A stretch of 28,302 nt of DNA from JACJYE01 sp964432875 (GTDB taxonomy: Bacteria; Bacteroidota; Bacteroidia; Chitinophagales; Saprospiraceae): NCBI GenBank assembly GCA_964432875.1, contig CAYSPJ010000066.1, positions 1-28,302 on the forward strand, read 5' to 3'. The notes under the pieces are model-generated. The model saw only the letters and a list, made by a program, of their open reading frames with translations. It was not told the DNA's origin and made no database searches. This document shows positions 6,510-13,304 of this stretch, piece by piece. Made by a program: the position numbers and the translations under genes. The stretch's first letter is position 1. Each line of letters begins with the position of its first letter.

Positions 6510-8099
6510 TTGAACACCCGCAAACGGACATATCAGAACTGGCTTTATCTGGCAGCCATATTGCTGCTAGGCCCGGCCTTGCTTATCAATCTTGGGCTGA
6601 TGACCTTCATCGACGATGAGGGTATCCGCTCGTTGGTCGCCCTGGAGATGCAGTTCTCCGGCAACTACATCACCCCGACCTTGCACGGCGAGTACTACTA
6701 CAATAAACCGCCACTCTATAACTGGATACTGATCTTGTTTTTCGAATTGGGCGGGCAAGCCAGCGAATTCCTGGCCCGCCTGCCCACCGTGCTTTGCCTG
6801 CTGGGCTTTGCCGCCACCATCTACTACTTCAGCCGGAAGCACTTCAGCCGGGAGTTTGCTTTCCTGAATGCCTTTTTCTACATCACCTGTGGCCGGGTGC
6901 TGTTTTGGGATTCTATGCTGGGGCTGATAGATACGGCCTTTTCCTGGGCCATGTTCACTCTGTTTATGGTCATCTACCACCAATTTCAAAAAGGGAACTG
7001 GCTGCGCTTATTCTTATTCTCCTATTCGTTGGCAGCGCTGGGCTTCATGATGAAAGGCCTGCCGTCCGTTGTATTTCAAGGCACCACCCTGCTGGTCTAT
7101 TTTACCTATCGGCGGCGTTTTTTGCAGTTGTTCTCCTGGCAGCATCTCTTGGGCGGGTTGGTTTTCATCGCCATCGTCGGAGGGTATTACTTGGTGTACA
7201 ACTCCTACAATAGCCTGGAAAACGTCTTTCCCGTGCTCTTTAGCGAGTCGTCAAAGCGCACGGTGACGCACTTTGGCTGGTGGGAGTCCGTCAAGCACTT
7301 TTTTACCTTCCCTTTCGAGATGGTCTACCACTTCCTGCCGTGGGCGCTGATGATCCTCTACTTTCTGCGGAGGGATATCGCCGCCATCATCCGGCAGGAC
7401 TCCTTCGTCGTTTTTTGCCTCATTGCTTTCCTGGCCAATATTCTGGTTTATTGGGCTTCGCCCGAAGTATATCCGCGCTACCTGCTCATGTTGGCGCCAC
7501 TGATTTTTACCGCCTATCTCTATCTCCATCTCCAGCACGAAGCGGAGCGCAGTTGGCAGTATCGCGTCATTAATGTGTTCTTCTTCGTCTTTTGTGTGGT
7601 AGCTGCCGCCGGGGCTTTCGCCCTACCCTTTATCGAGCGCCTGAGCTGGTTGCCGCTGGTGACAGCCAAGAGCATTGGGCTGGGCCTGGCTTTGCTGGCG
7701 CTAACCTATGCTTACTGGCGGCTGCCCCAAAAGCGCCTCCTGGTATTGGTGCTGGTATTGCTCAGCTTCCGCATCGGCTTCAACTGGTTTGTACTGCCCG
7801 ACCGCAATGCCCACGATTTCGGCGATGAGTGCCGGCAAACCACCATTGAGGCGGGGCGGCAGTTCCTGGGCCAGCCACTTTTTGTCTATAAAGACACTGA
7901 GATGCAAATCACCAATTCTTTCTACCTGACTAAAGAGCGGGGCAGCATCGTACCCCGCAAGCACAGCGATTTTGATAGCACTTCCCTCTACATCATTGAC
8001 CCCGGAGCTTTCCGCGGCCTGGAATATGAAAAAGTAGGCGATTTCCGCCTGCGGCACGACACCCTGACTTTTGATATTGGCAAGCTAAAACTAAAGTAA
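6510..8099 (+). CDS. ArnT/PMT-like membrane glycosyltransferase
   Basis: Polytopic inner-membrane enzyme of the GT-C fold that transfers a sugar from a polyprenyl-phosphate carrier to an acceptor on the outer face of the membrane. The product (529 residues from TTG 6510) carries the hallmark first periplasmic loop with FIDDEGIR (the acidic pair is the catalytic-site signature), then a GEYYYNKPPLYNWI motif typical of ArnT-like proteins, and about a dozen membrane helices. A hydrophilic C-terminal domain follows. No ATG lies before residue 69 of the longest frame; that frame opens at TTG 6396, almost abutting the divergent peptidase gene. I prefer TTG 6510, just before the first helix; confidence in the start is low. 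The next gene, six bases on, is the matching polyprenyl-phosphate glycosyltransferase. Confidence 0.88.
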   Translation: MNTRKRTYQNWLYLAAILLLGPALLINLGLMTFIDDEGIRSLVALEMQFSGNYITPTLHGEYYYNKPPLYNWILILFFELGGQASEFLARLPTVLCLLGFAATIYYFSRKHFSREFAFLNAFFYITCGRVLFWDSMLGLIDTAFSWAMFTLFMVIYHQFQKGNWLRLFLFSYSLAALGFMMKGLPSVVFQGTTLLVYFTYRRRFLQLFSWQHLLGGLVFIAIVGGYYLVYNSYNSLENVFPVLFSESSKRTVTHFGWWESVKHFFTFPFEMVYHFLPWALMILYFLRRDIAAIIRQDSFVVFCLIAFLANILVYWASPEVYPRYLLMLAPLIFTAYLYLHLQHEAERSWQYRVINVFFFVFCVVAAAGAFALPFIERLSWLPLVTAKSIGLGLALLALTYAYWRLPQKRLLVLVLVLLSFRIGFNWFVLPDRNAHDFGDECRQTTIEAGRQFLGQPLFVYKDTEMQITNSFYLTKERGSIVPRKHSDFDSTSLYIIDPGAFRGLEYEKVGDFRLRHDTLTFDIGKLKLK

Positions 8100-8105
8100 G
8101 CGCAC

Positions 8106-9053
8106 ATGGCACTTAAATTATCGGTCGTAGTGACGGTATATAATGAAGAGCAGAACATCCGCCCGCTTTTCGAGCGCATTATTCAGGCACTGGAGGGCAT
8201 CGATTACGAAGTCATTTACGTCGACGACGGCTCTCGCGACCATACGCTGCGGGAGCTCTACAGCATCAGCCACCCCCGGCTGAAGGTGGTAGAATTCAGG
8301 AAGAACTATGGCCAGAGCCTGGCCCTCATGGCGGGTATCGAACATGCCGAAGGCGAATTCATCGCCACCATGGACGGCGACTTACAAAATGACCCTTCTG
8401 ACATCCCGGCCATGTTGCAAATAGCCGAAACAGGTGATTATGACATGGTTGCCGGTGAGCGCGCCAACCGTAAAGACGGCATGTTCTTGCGCAAAATACC
8501 AAGTTGGATCGCCAACTACATCATCCGCAATGCTTCCGGCGTCCACCTTCGGGACTACGGATGCGCCCTGCGCGTGCTGCGGGCCGATATCGCCAAAGAT
8601 ATGGGTATATACGGCGAACTGCACCGCTTTATCCCCGTGCTAGCCAGCCAGGAAGGTGCGCGCATCACCCAGGTGCCAGTGAAGCATCACGCCCGCGAAT
8701 TTGGTAAATCGAAATACGGTATCAACCGCACCTTTAAGGTCATCAGCGATTTGCTGCTGATGCTCTTCTTTAAGAAGTACCTGCAAAAGCCCATGCACTT
8801 GTTCGGCAATTCGGGGGTGTTGCTCTTTGCCATCGGCGCGCTGATCAATGTTTACCTCATCGGGTTGAAGCTGATGGGGCAGGACATCTGGGGCAAGCCC
8901 CTGCTCATCCTGGGTTTGATGTTGGTCATTGCAGGCATCCAGCTCATCACCGTTGGCATCATCATCGAGATACAGATGCGGACCTACTTTGAGTCGCAGC
9001 AGAAAAAGCCCTACAAGGTGCGCCGGGTAGTGAAGGGTGGGGGCGGAAACTGA
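8106..9053 (+). CDS. GtrB/ArnC-like polyprenyl-phosphate glycosyltransferase (GT2)
   Basis: Membrane-bound enzyme that puts a sugar from a nucleotide-sugar onto undecaprenyl phosphate on the cytosolic side. The 315-residue product has a GT-A domain with SVVVTVYNEEQNI at the N-terminus, YVDDGSRDHT (nucleotide binding), the metal-binding DGDLQNDP block, and the membrane-interface region HHAREFGKSKYGI typical of DPM1/GtrB-like enzymes. Two C-terminal membrane helices (about 234-254 and 267-290) follow, as in GtrB and ArnC. It starts six bases after the ArnT-like gene, so the two are one operon and probably one pathway. The sugar is unknown; no nucleotide-sugar modification genes of the aminoarabinose pathway lie here, so lipid A aminoarabinose modification should not be assumed. 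Confidence 0.92.
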   Translation: MALKLSVVVTVYNEEQNIRPLFERIIQALEGIDYEVIYVDDGSRDHTLRELYSISHPRLKVVEFRKNYGQSLALMAGIEHAEGEFIATMDGDLQNDPSDIPAMLQIAETGDYDMVAGERANRKDGMFLRKIPSWIANYIIRNASGVHLRDYGCALRVLRADIAKDMGIYGELHRFIPVLASQEGARITQVPVKHHAREFGKSKYGINRTFKVISDLLLMLFFKKYLQKPMHLFGNSGVLLFAIGALINVYLIGLKLMGQDIWGKPLLILGLMLVIAGIQLITVGIIIEIQMRTYFESQQKKPYKVRRVVKGGGGN

Positions 9054-9058
9054 GAAAG

Positions 9059-9081
9059 TGCCGGGCTTCCGGCAGGTTTTT
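9059..9081 (+). terminator. Intrinsic terminator of the glycosyltransferase operon
   Basis: TGCCGG-GCTT-CCGGCA forms a six-bp G/C-rich stem with a four-base loop, followed by GGTTTTTG. It lies six bases beyond the GT2 stop codon. A second hairpin, TTGGGG...CCCCAA (9087-9104), lies between it and the convergent purine nucleoside phosphorylase gene and could serve the opposite strand. Confidence 0.75.
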
Positions 9082-9112
9082 GCTCATTGGGGGCATAACC
9101 CCAAGCCGCTTT

Positions 9113-9949
9113 TCAGGCCTCTTGGGCGAGGATGGGCATCAGCTCCTCCAATATCAAGCGCATCTTCGGCTCAATGGCATTAGCTATAGCGATGACCTCT
9201 TCCACGGTAGTCTCTTTAATCTCTTCGATGGGGAAGCACTTGTTGGTAGCAGCCGAGAGCACCAGTACGGGCAGCCCGCTATGCCGGGCTACCAACACTT
9301 CTGGCACGGTAGACATGCCGACCAGGTCGGCCCCGATGATGTTGGCAAAGCGATATTCGGACGGGGTTTCCAGGTTAGGCCCCTGCAGGCAGAGGTAAAC
9401 GCCTTCATGGGCACGGATGCCGTGTCGGCGGGCAATGGCCAGCCCTTTGGTGTTCAGCTCTCGATCATAGGCGTATTTCATGTCGGGGAAGCGAGGCCCG
9501 ATGCTTTCATCATTGGGGCCGCGCAGCGGGTTTTCCGGCAGCAGGTTGATGTGGTCGCGCACGAAAACGATGTCGCCGGCTTCGATAGAAGCATTGACGC
9601 TGCCGGCTGCATTGGAAAGCACGAGCCGCTGGATGCCGAGCGCATGCAAGACCCTGACCGGGAAGGTGATCTGCTGAGCAGAATACCCTTCGTAATAATG
9701 GAAGCGCCCGGCCATAGCTACCACTGGCTGGCCCCCGAAATAGCCAAAAACCAGCTTGCCCTGATGGCTTTGGACCGTAGGAAGGGGGAAATGAGGTATA
9801 TCTTGATAAGATATTTCGGCAACGGCCTCTATCTCGTGAGCAAGGCCGCTCAAGCCAGTACCGAGGATGATGCCGACGCGGGCTTGGAAAGCGGTACGGC
9901 TGCGGATATAGCTGGCGGCCTGGTTGATCTGATCAGATAGTTGGCTCAT
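9113..9949 (-). CDS. punA: Purine nucleoside phosphorylase (class I, trimeric type)
   Basis: Cytosolic salvage enzyme that splits inosine or guanosine (and deoxy forms) with phosphate to the free base and ribose-1-phosphate. The 278-residue product shows the phosphate-binding GTGLSG (30-35), the SHQGKL loop with H62, GRFHYYEGY (R82, H84), SNAAGSVN (112-119), the purine-binding LQGPNLETPSEYR with E194, VGMSTVPE (210-217) and ATN with N236. All match the low-molecular-mass trimeric class, so specificity for 6-oxopurines is expected. It begins 45 bases after mqnC on the same strand with no good promoter between them, so the two are probably co-transcribed. The ATG at 9949 gives the normal family length. 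Confidence 0.96.
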   Translation of the reverse strand: MSQLSDQINQAASYIRSRTAFQARVGIILGTGLSGLAHEIEAVAEISYQDIPHFPLPTVQSHQGKLVFGYFGGQPVVAMAGRFHYYEGYSAQQITFPVRVLHALGIQRLVLSNAAGSVNASIEAGDIVFVRDHINLLPENPLRGPNDESIGPRFPDMKYAYDRELNTKGLAIARRHGIRAHEGVYLCLQGPNLETPSEYRFANIIGADLVGMSTVPEVLVARHSGLPVLVLSAATNKCFPIEEIKETTVEEVIAIANAIEPKMRLILEELMPILAQEA

Positions 9950-9994
9950 CGCAAAGATTGGTTATGGTTTGGGGCACAAGATAATCAGCAGGCA

Positions 9995-11137
9995 CTAATC
10001 CACGATCATTTTTTCCCGGTCCAGTTGTTGCTGAAGGATACCCTGGGGTAATTCCCGATACTCGTATTGCTGGTTGCGCAATTGCGGGCGGAAGCCTGCT
10101 TCGCGGATGGCATCCTGGATACCCTGAGCGGTGAAGCGGAAGCGTGCGCCGGCCGCCGATACCACATTTTCTTCGATCATGATGGAGCCGAAGTCATTTG
10201 CGCCGGCATGGAGGCAAAGCTGGGCGACCTGTTTGCCTACCGTGAGCCAGGAGGCCTGGATGTTGGGGATATTTGGCAGCATGATGCGGCTCAGGGCGAT
10301 CATGCGCACGTATTCGTCGCCAGTAACCGTATTGCGGGCGCGCTTGAGGCGCTTGAGGATGGTATCCTCGTCCTGGAAGGGCCAGGGGATGAAGGCGATA
10401 AAGCCCTTGCTATCTTCCGGTTTTTCAGATTGTACCTGCCGCATCGCTACGAGATGTTCCATGCGCTCGAGGTTGGTCTCGATATGCCCAAACATCATCG
10501 TGGCAGAGGTAGTCAGGTTGATTTGATGAGCGGCACGCATGACGTCGAGCCATTCTTGCCCGCCGCATTTGCCTTTGGAGATCAGGCGGCGCACCCGGTC
10601 GCTAAGTATTTCTGCGCCGGCGCCGGGCAGCGAATCCAGCCCGGCAGCTTTCAGGGCGCTCAGCACTTCGATATGGGTTGACTTTTCCAGTTTGGTGATG
10701 TGCGCGATTTCCGGAGGCCCCAGGGCGTGCAGCTTGAGGTTGGGGTACAAAGCTTTTAACTGGCTGAAGAGCTGGACATAGAAATCCAATCCCAAATCGG
10801 GGTGATGGCCACCTTGCAGCAGGAGTTGCTCGCCACCAAGGGCAAAGAGCTCATCGATCTTCTGCCGGTATTCCTCGATGGAGGTGATGTAGGATTCTTC
10901 GTGCCCGGGGCGGCGGTAGAAATTGCAGAATTTGCAGTTGGCAATACAGACGTTGGTCGTGTTGGAATTGCGGTCTATTATCCAGGTTACGGTATTGCCC
11001 GGCACCTGTTGCTGCCGCAATTGGTGGCCGACATACATCAGCTCGGCAGTGGCAGCGTTTTCCAGGAGGAAGACCCCCTCTTCGGCGGAAAGGAAATCAC
11101 GGCCCAAGGCCCGGTGCAAGAGTTCATCAACCATCAT
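9995..11137 (-). CDS. mqnC: Cyclic dehypoxanthinylfutalosine synthase (radical SAM, MqnC)
   Basis: Radical SAM enzyme that converts dehypoxanthine futalosine to its cyclic form in the futalosine route to menaquinone. The 380-residue product has IIDRNSNTTNVC at the start of the core and the cluster motif CxxxCxxC (C64, C68, C71; CIANCKFCNFYR). The diagnostic MqnC blocks LLLQGGHHPDLGLDFY, LHALGPPEI, LPGAGAEIL, TTSATMMFGHIET, FIPWPFQ and NIQASWLTVGK...GANDFGSIMIEENVVSAAG follow. These distinguish it from MqnE. The frame is open 38 codons further upstream, but a good promoter at 11171-11201 would lie inside that extension, so I chose the ATG at 11137 (a second ATG follows directly). Other mqn genes are not in the window. 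It is divergent from rimP. Confidence 0.95.
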   Translation of the reverse strand: MMVDELLHRALGRDFLSAEEGVFLLENAATAELMYVGHQLRQQQVPGNTVTWIIDRNSNTTNVCIANCKFCNFYRRPGHEESYITSIEEYRQKIDELFALGGEQLLLQGGHHPDLGLDFYVQLFSQLKALYPNLKLHALGPPEIAHITKLEKSTHIEVLSALKAAGLDSLPGAGAEILSDRVRRLISKGKCGGQEWLDVMRAAHQINLTTSATMMFGHIETNLERMEHLVAMRQVQSEKPEDSKGFIAFIPWPFQDEDTILKRLKRARNTVTGDEYVRMIALSRIMLPNIPNIQASWLTVGKQVAQLCLHAGANDFGSIMIEENVVSAAGARFRFTAQGIQDAIREAGFRPQLRNQQYEYRELPQGILQQQLDREKMIVD

Positions 11138-11170
11138 AACAATTGGCTTGTGCTGTTTCTCAATCAGGAA

Positions 11171-11201
11171 CAAAGATAAGCAAGCCTGGTTCAGGCACAA
11201 A
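11171..11201 (-). promoter_or_regulatory. mqnC promoter
   Basis: On the minus strand TTTG (11201-11198) and TATCTTTG (11178-11171) are 19 bases apart, matching the Bacteroidota -33/-7 consensus fully. Transcription would start near 11163, about 25 bases before the mqnC ATG at 11137. It decides the mqnC start against the longer open frame. Confidence 0.7.
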
Positions 11202-11350
11202 GCTTTTTTAGGCTCTTGTGCCTGCCCGAGCAGATATTTCCCTCCGTACATTGAGTCGAATGCCGGGGCTTTCAGGTGTTGAATGGCAAGCCTTAGCTCT
11301 CGGCCTCAACCTCGGCCACAAGCGCTTAATTAGGAATATATTGGCGGGGG

Positions 11351-11382
11351 CTTGCATAATTCAATATAAAGGTATATCTTTG
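11351..11382 (+). promoter_or_regulatory. Promoter of the rimP-nusA-infB operon
   Basis: CTTG (11351-11354) and a perfect TATCTTTG (11375-11382) are separated by 20 bases, the Bacteroidota -33/-7 layout. Transcription would start near 11389, only about 20 bases before the leader hairpin at 11408-11430. Confidence 0.65.
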
Positions 11383-11407
11383 CAGCAGATTTAGAGAAAT
11401 TTAGAGG

Positions 11408-11430
11408 AGGGAACCCGTGGTTCCCTTTTT
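11408..11430 (+). terminator. Terminator-like hairpin in the rimP leader (possible attenuator)
   Basis: GGGAACC-CGT-GGTTCCC (extendable by one A:T pair) is followed by TTTTT, a textbook intrinsic-terminator shape. It lies between the operon promoter and the rimP start. The GTG of the longest rimP frame (11417) sits inside the hairpin, so that start is doubtful. Because NusA is encoded in the same operon and acts at such hairpins, autoregulation by attenuation is a reasonable inference, not shown. Confidence 0.6.
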
Positions 11431-11446
11431 CAATATACGTACATCA

Positions 11447-11920
11447 GTGATAGAATCTAAGATTAGTGCCCTCTTGGCAGAAAAATTCCAGGAAGAGGGC
11501 TTCGATGATTGCTTCCTACTGGAAGCCAAGTTGCACGCCAATAACAAACTCGACGTTTTTATTGACAGCGATACAGGAGTGACTTTCGAGAAATGCCAGC
11601 GCATCAGCCGTTACCTGGAGCAGCATCTGGACGAAGGCATGTGGCTGGGCGAAAAATACACCCTGGAGGTATCCTCGCCCGGCATCGGCCGCCCCTTGAA
11701 ACTGCGGCGGCAGTACCCCCGCAACCTGGGCCGTAAAATGGAAATCAGCATGGTGGACGGCAGCAGCAAAACCGGAACCCTCCTGGCCGTTGGCGAAGAC
11801 AGCATCACCTTGGAGGAAAAAGAAAAAACCAAAGAAGGTAAGCGGAATGTGACCCGCACGTTGCAATCCGAAATCCCTTTCGAACAAATCAAAAAAGCAG
11901 TTGTAAAGGTATCATTTTAA
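11447..11920 (+). CDS. rimP: Ribosome maturation factor RimP
   Basis: Cytosolic factor needed for late 30S subunit assembly. The 157-residue product contains the family's N-terminal alpha/beta domain (KISALLAEKF...DDCFLLEAKL, then KLDVFIDSDTGVTFEKCQRISRYLEQ), the conserved LEVSSPGIGRPLKLRRQYPRNLG block and an SH3-like C-terminal domain ending near IPFEQIKKAVVKVSF. The longest frame starts at GTG 11417, preceded by GGAGGG, but that codon lies in the leader hairpin and adds ten residues outside the family's usual N-terminus. I chose GTG 11447; the start is uncertain. nusA follows 12 bases later. First gene of the rimP-nusA-infB operon, an arrangement widely conserved in bacteria. Confidence 0.93.
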   Translation: MIESKISALLAEKFQEEGFDDCFLLEAKLHANNKLDVFIDSDTGVTFEKCQRISRYLEQHLDEGMWLGEKYTLEVSSPGIGRPLKLRRQYPRNLGRKMEISMVDGSSKTGTLLAVGEDSITLEEKEKTKEGKRNVTRTLQSEIPFEQIKKAVVKVSF

Positions 11921-11932
11921 AATCAGTGAGCA

Positions 11933-13174
11933 ATGTTGAACCTGGTAGAAACTTTCTCGGACTTTAAAGCGGGAAAAAACATAGATCGCCCGACCATGGT
12001 GCGGGTTTTGGAGGACGTATTCCGGACGCTGATCCGCAAAAAATTCGGCTCGGATGAGAACTTCGATGTGATTGTCAATACCACTAAAGGTGACCTTGAG
12101 CTCTGGCGGGTGCGCGAAATCGTGCCAGACGGCGAGGTGACCGACGACCGCAGCCAAATCTCTATCTCGGAAGCGCTGTCTATTGACGAAGACTACGAGA
12201 TAGGCGAAGAGTGCTATGAACAACTCTACCTGGAGGATTTCGGGCGCCGTGCCATCATGGCCGCCCGGCAGACGCTGATCTCCCGCATCATGGAATTGGA
12301 GAAAGACGAAATATTCCGCCGCTACAATGAACGCGTGGGCGAGATTGTTGTCGGCGAAGTGCACCAGGTGCTCAAGCGCGAGTTGCTCATCCTGGACGAT
12401 GCAACCAACAACGAACTGGTGTTGCCCCGCACGGAAATGATCAAAGGAGACTTTTTCCGCAAGGGCGATACGGTGCGTGGGGTGATCAAGGCAGTCGAAA
12501 TGCGCAACAACAACCCGGCAGTCATCGTTTCCCGCACCGATAGCCTGTTCTTGGAGAAATTGCTGGAGCAGGAAGTACCGGAAATCGAAGATGGCCTGAT
12601 CACCATCCGTAAAATAGAGCGCATACCCGGCGACCGGGCCAAGGTTGCTGTAGAATCTTATGATGACCGCATCGACCCGGTGGGCGCCTGCGTGGGCATG
12701 AAAGGCTCGCGTATCCATGGGATTGTACGCGAGTTGCACAACGAAAACATCGACATCATCAACTTCACTAATAACATCAACCTGTTCATCCAGCGTGCGC
12801 TGACCCCGGCAAAGATTACCTCCATCGAGTTAGACCAGGAAAAAATGCGCGCCAGCGTTTATCTGGAGCCCGATCAGGTTTCCCTGGCGATCGGCAAGGG
12901 CGGCACCAATATCAAGCTGGCCAGCAGGCTGACCAACTACGAGATTGATGTATATCGCAACGTTGTGAACGAAGTAGAAATAGATGATGTAGACCTGGAA
13001 GAATTTGCCGATGAGATCGAACCCTGGGTGATCGAAGCCCTGAAATCCATCGGTTGCGATACGGCCCGCAGCGTGTTGAACCTCAATAAAGCGGAACTGC
13101 TGCGCCGTACCGACCTCGAAGAGGAGACCATTGAGAACGTAATGAACATCCTGGCAGCCGAGTTTGAGGAGTAA
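11933..13174 (+). CDS. nusA: Transcription termination/antitermination factor NusA
   Basis: RNA-polymerase-bound factor that modulates pausing, termination and antitermination. The 413-residue product has the N-terminal polymerase-binding domain (residues 1-130), an S1 domain (about 135-200), and two KH domains with loops GMKG (255-258) and GKGG (321-324; AIGKGGTNIKLASRLT). A C-terminal helical tail (about 350-413) includes a helix-hairpin-like stretch, LKSIGCDTARSVLNLNKAEL. The arginine/acidic repeats found at the C-terminus of some proteobacterial NusA proteins are absent. It lies 12 bases after rimP. A weak terminator-like hairpin follows the stop codon, and an extra promoter precedes infB. 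Confidence 0.97.
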   Translation: MLNLVETFSDFKAGKNIDRPTMVRVLEDVFRTLIRKKFGSDENFDVIVNTTKGDLELWRVREIVPDGEVTDDRSQISISEALSIDEDYEIGEECYEQLYLEDFGRRAIMAARQTLISRIMELEKDEIFRRYNERVGEIVVGEVHQVLKRELLILDDATNNELVLPRTEMIKGDFFRKGDTVRGVIKAVEMRNNNPAVIVSRTDSLFLEKLLEQEVPEIEDGLITIRKIERIPGDRAKVAVESYDDRIDPVGACVGMKGSRIHGIVRELHNENIDIINFTNNINLFIQRALTPAKITSIELDQEKMRASVYLEPDQVSLAIGKGGTNIKLASRLTNYEIDVYRNVVNEVEIDDVDLEEFADEIEPWVIEALKSIGCDTARSVLNLNKAELLRRTDLEEETIENVMNILAAEFEE

Positions 13175-13190
13175 AAAACTCAGGTAGGGC

Positions 13191-13208
13191 AGCCGGACTG
13201 GCTTTTTT
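13191..13208 (+). terminator. Weak terminator-like hairpin between nusA and infB
   Basis: AGCC-GGACT-GGCT followed by six T residues lies 16 bases after the nusA stop codon. The stem is only four bp, so it probably lowers rather than stops read-through into infB. Confidence 0.4.
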
Positions 13209-13253
13209 CTTGTTTTTGCAAAGTATAATTACTGAATAGACAGTAATATGGCT

Positions 13254-13261
13254 TATCTTTG
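13254..13261 (+). promoter_or_regulatory. -7 element of an internal infB promoter
   Basis: TATCTTTG, identical to the -7 boxes of rimP and mqnC, lies 43 bases before the infB ATG. The -33 position shows only a partial match (TACTG near 13230-13234). With the hairpin after nusA, it suggests infB can be transcribed separately. Confidence 0.5.
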
Positions 13262-13304
13262 CATTGCCCATTCGCAAGTGTTGCGTAAGTACTAAAATTT
13301 CATA

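Noticed and set aside
6407..6619. ATG-started frame overlapping the ArnT-like N-terminus
   Set aside because: It is in another frame, has no features and ends inside the transferase gene; the conserved protein continues in the main frame.
9080..9940. Long plus-strand open frame of 286 codons
   Set aside because: It lies wholly opposite the purine nucleoside phosphorylase gene, has no family features, and follows from that gene's codon bias.
11912..12739. Minus-strand open frame of 275 codons
   Set aside because: It is antisense to nusA and resembles no family.
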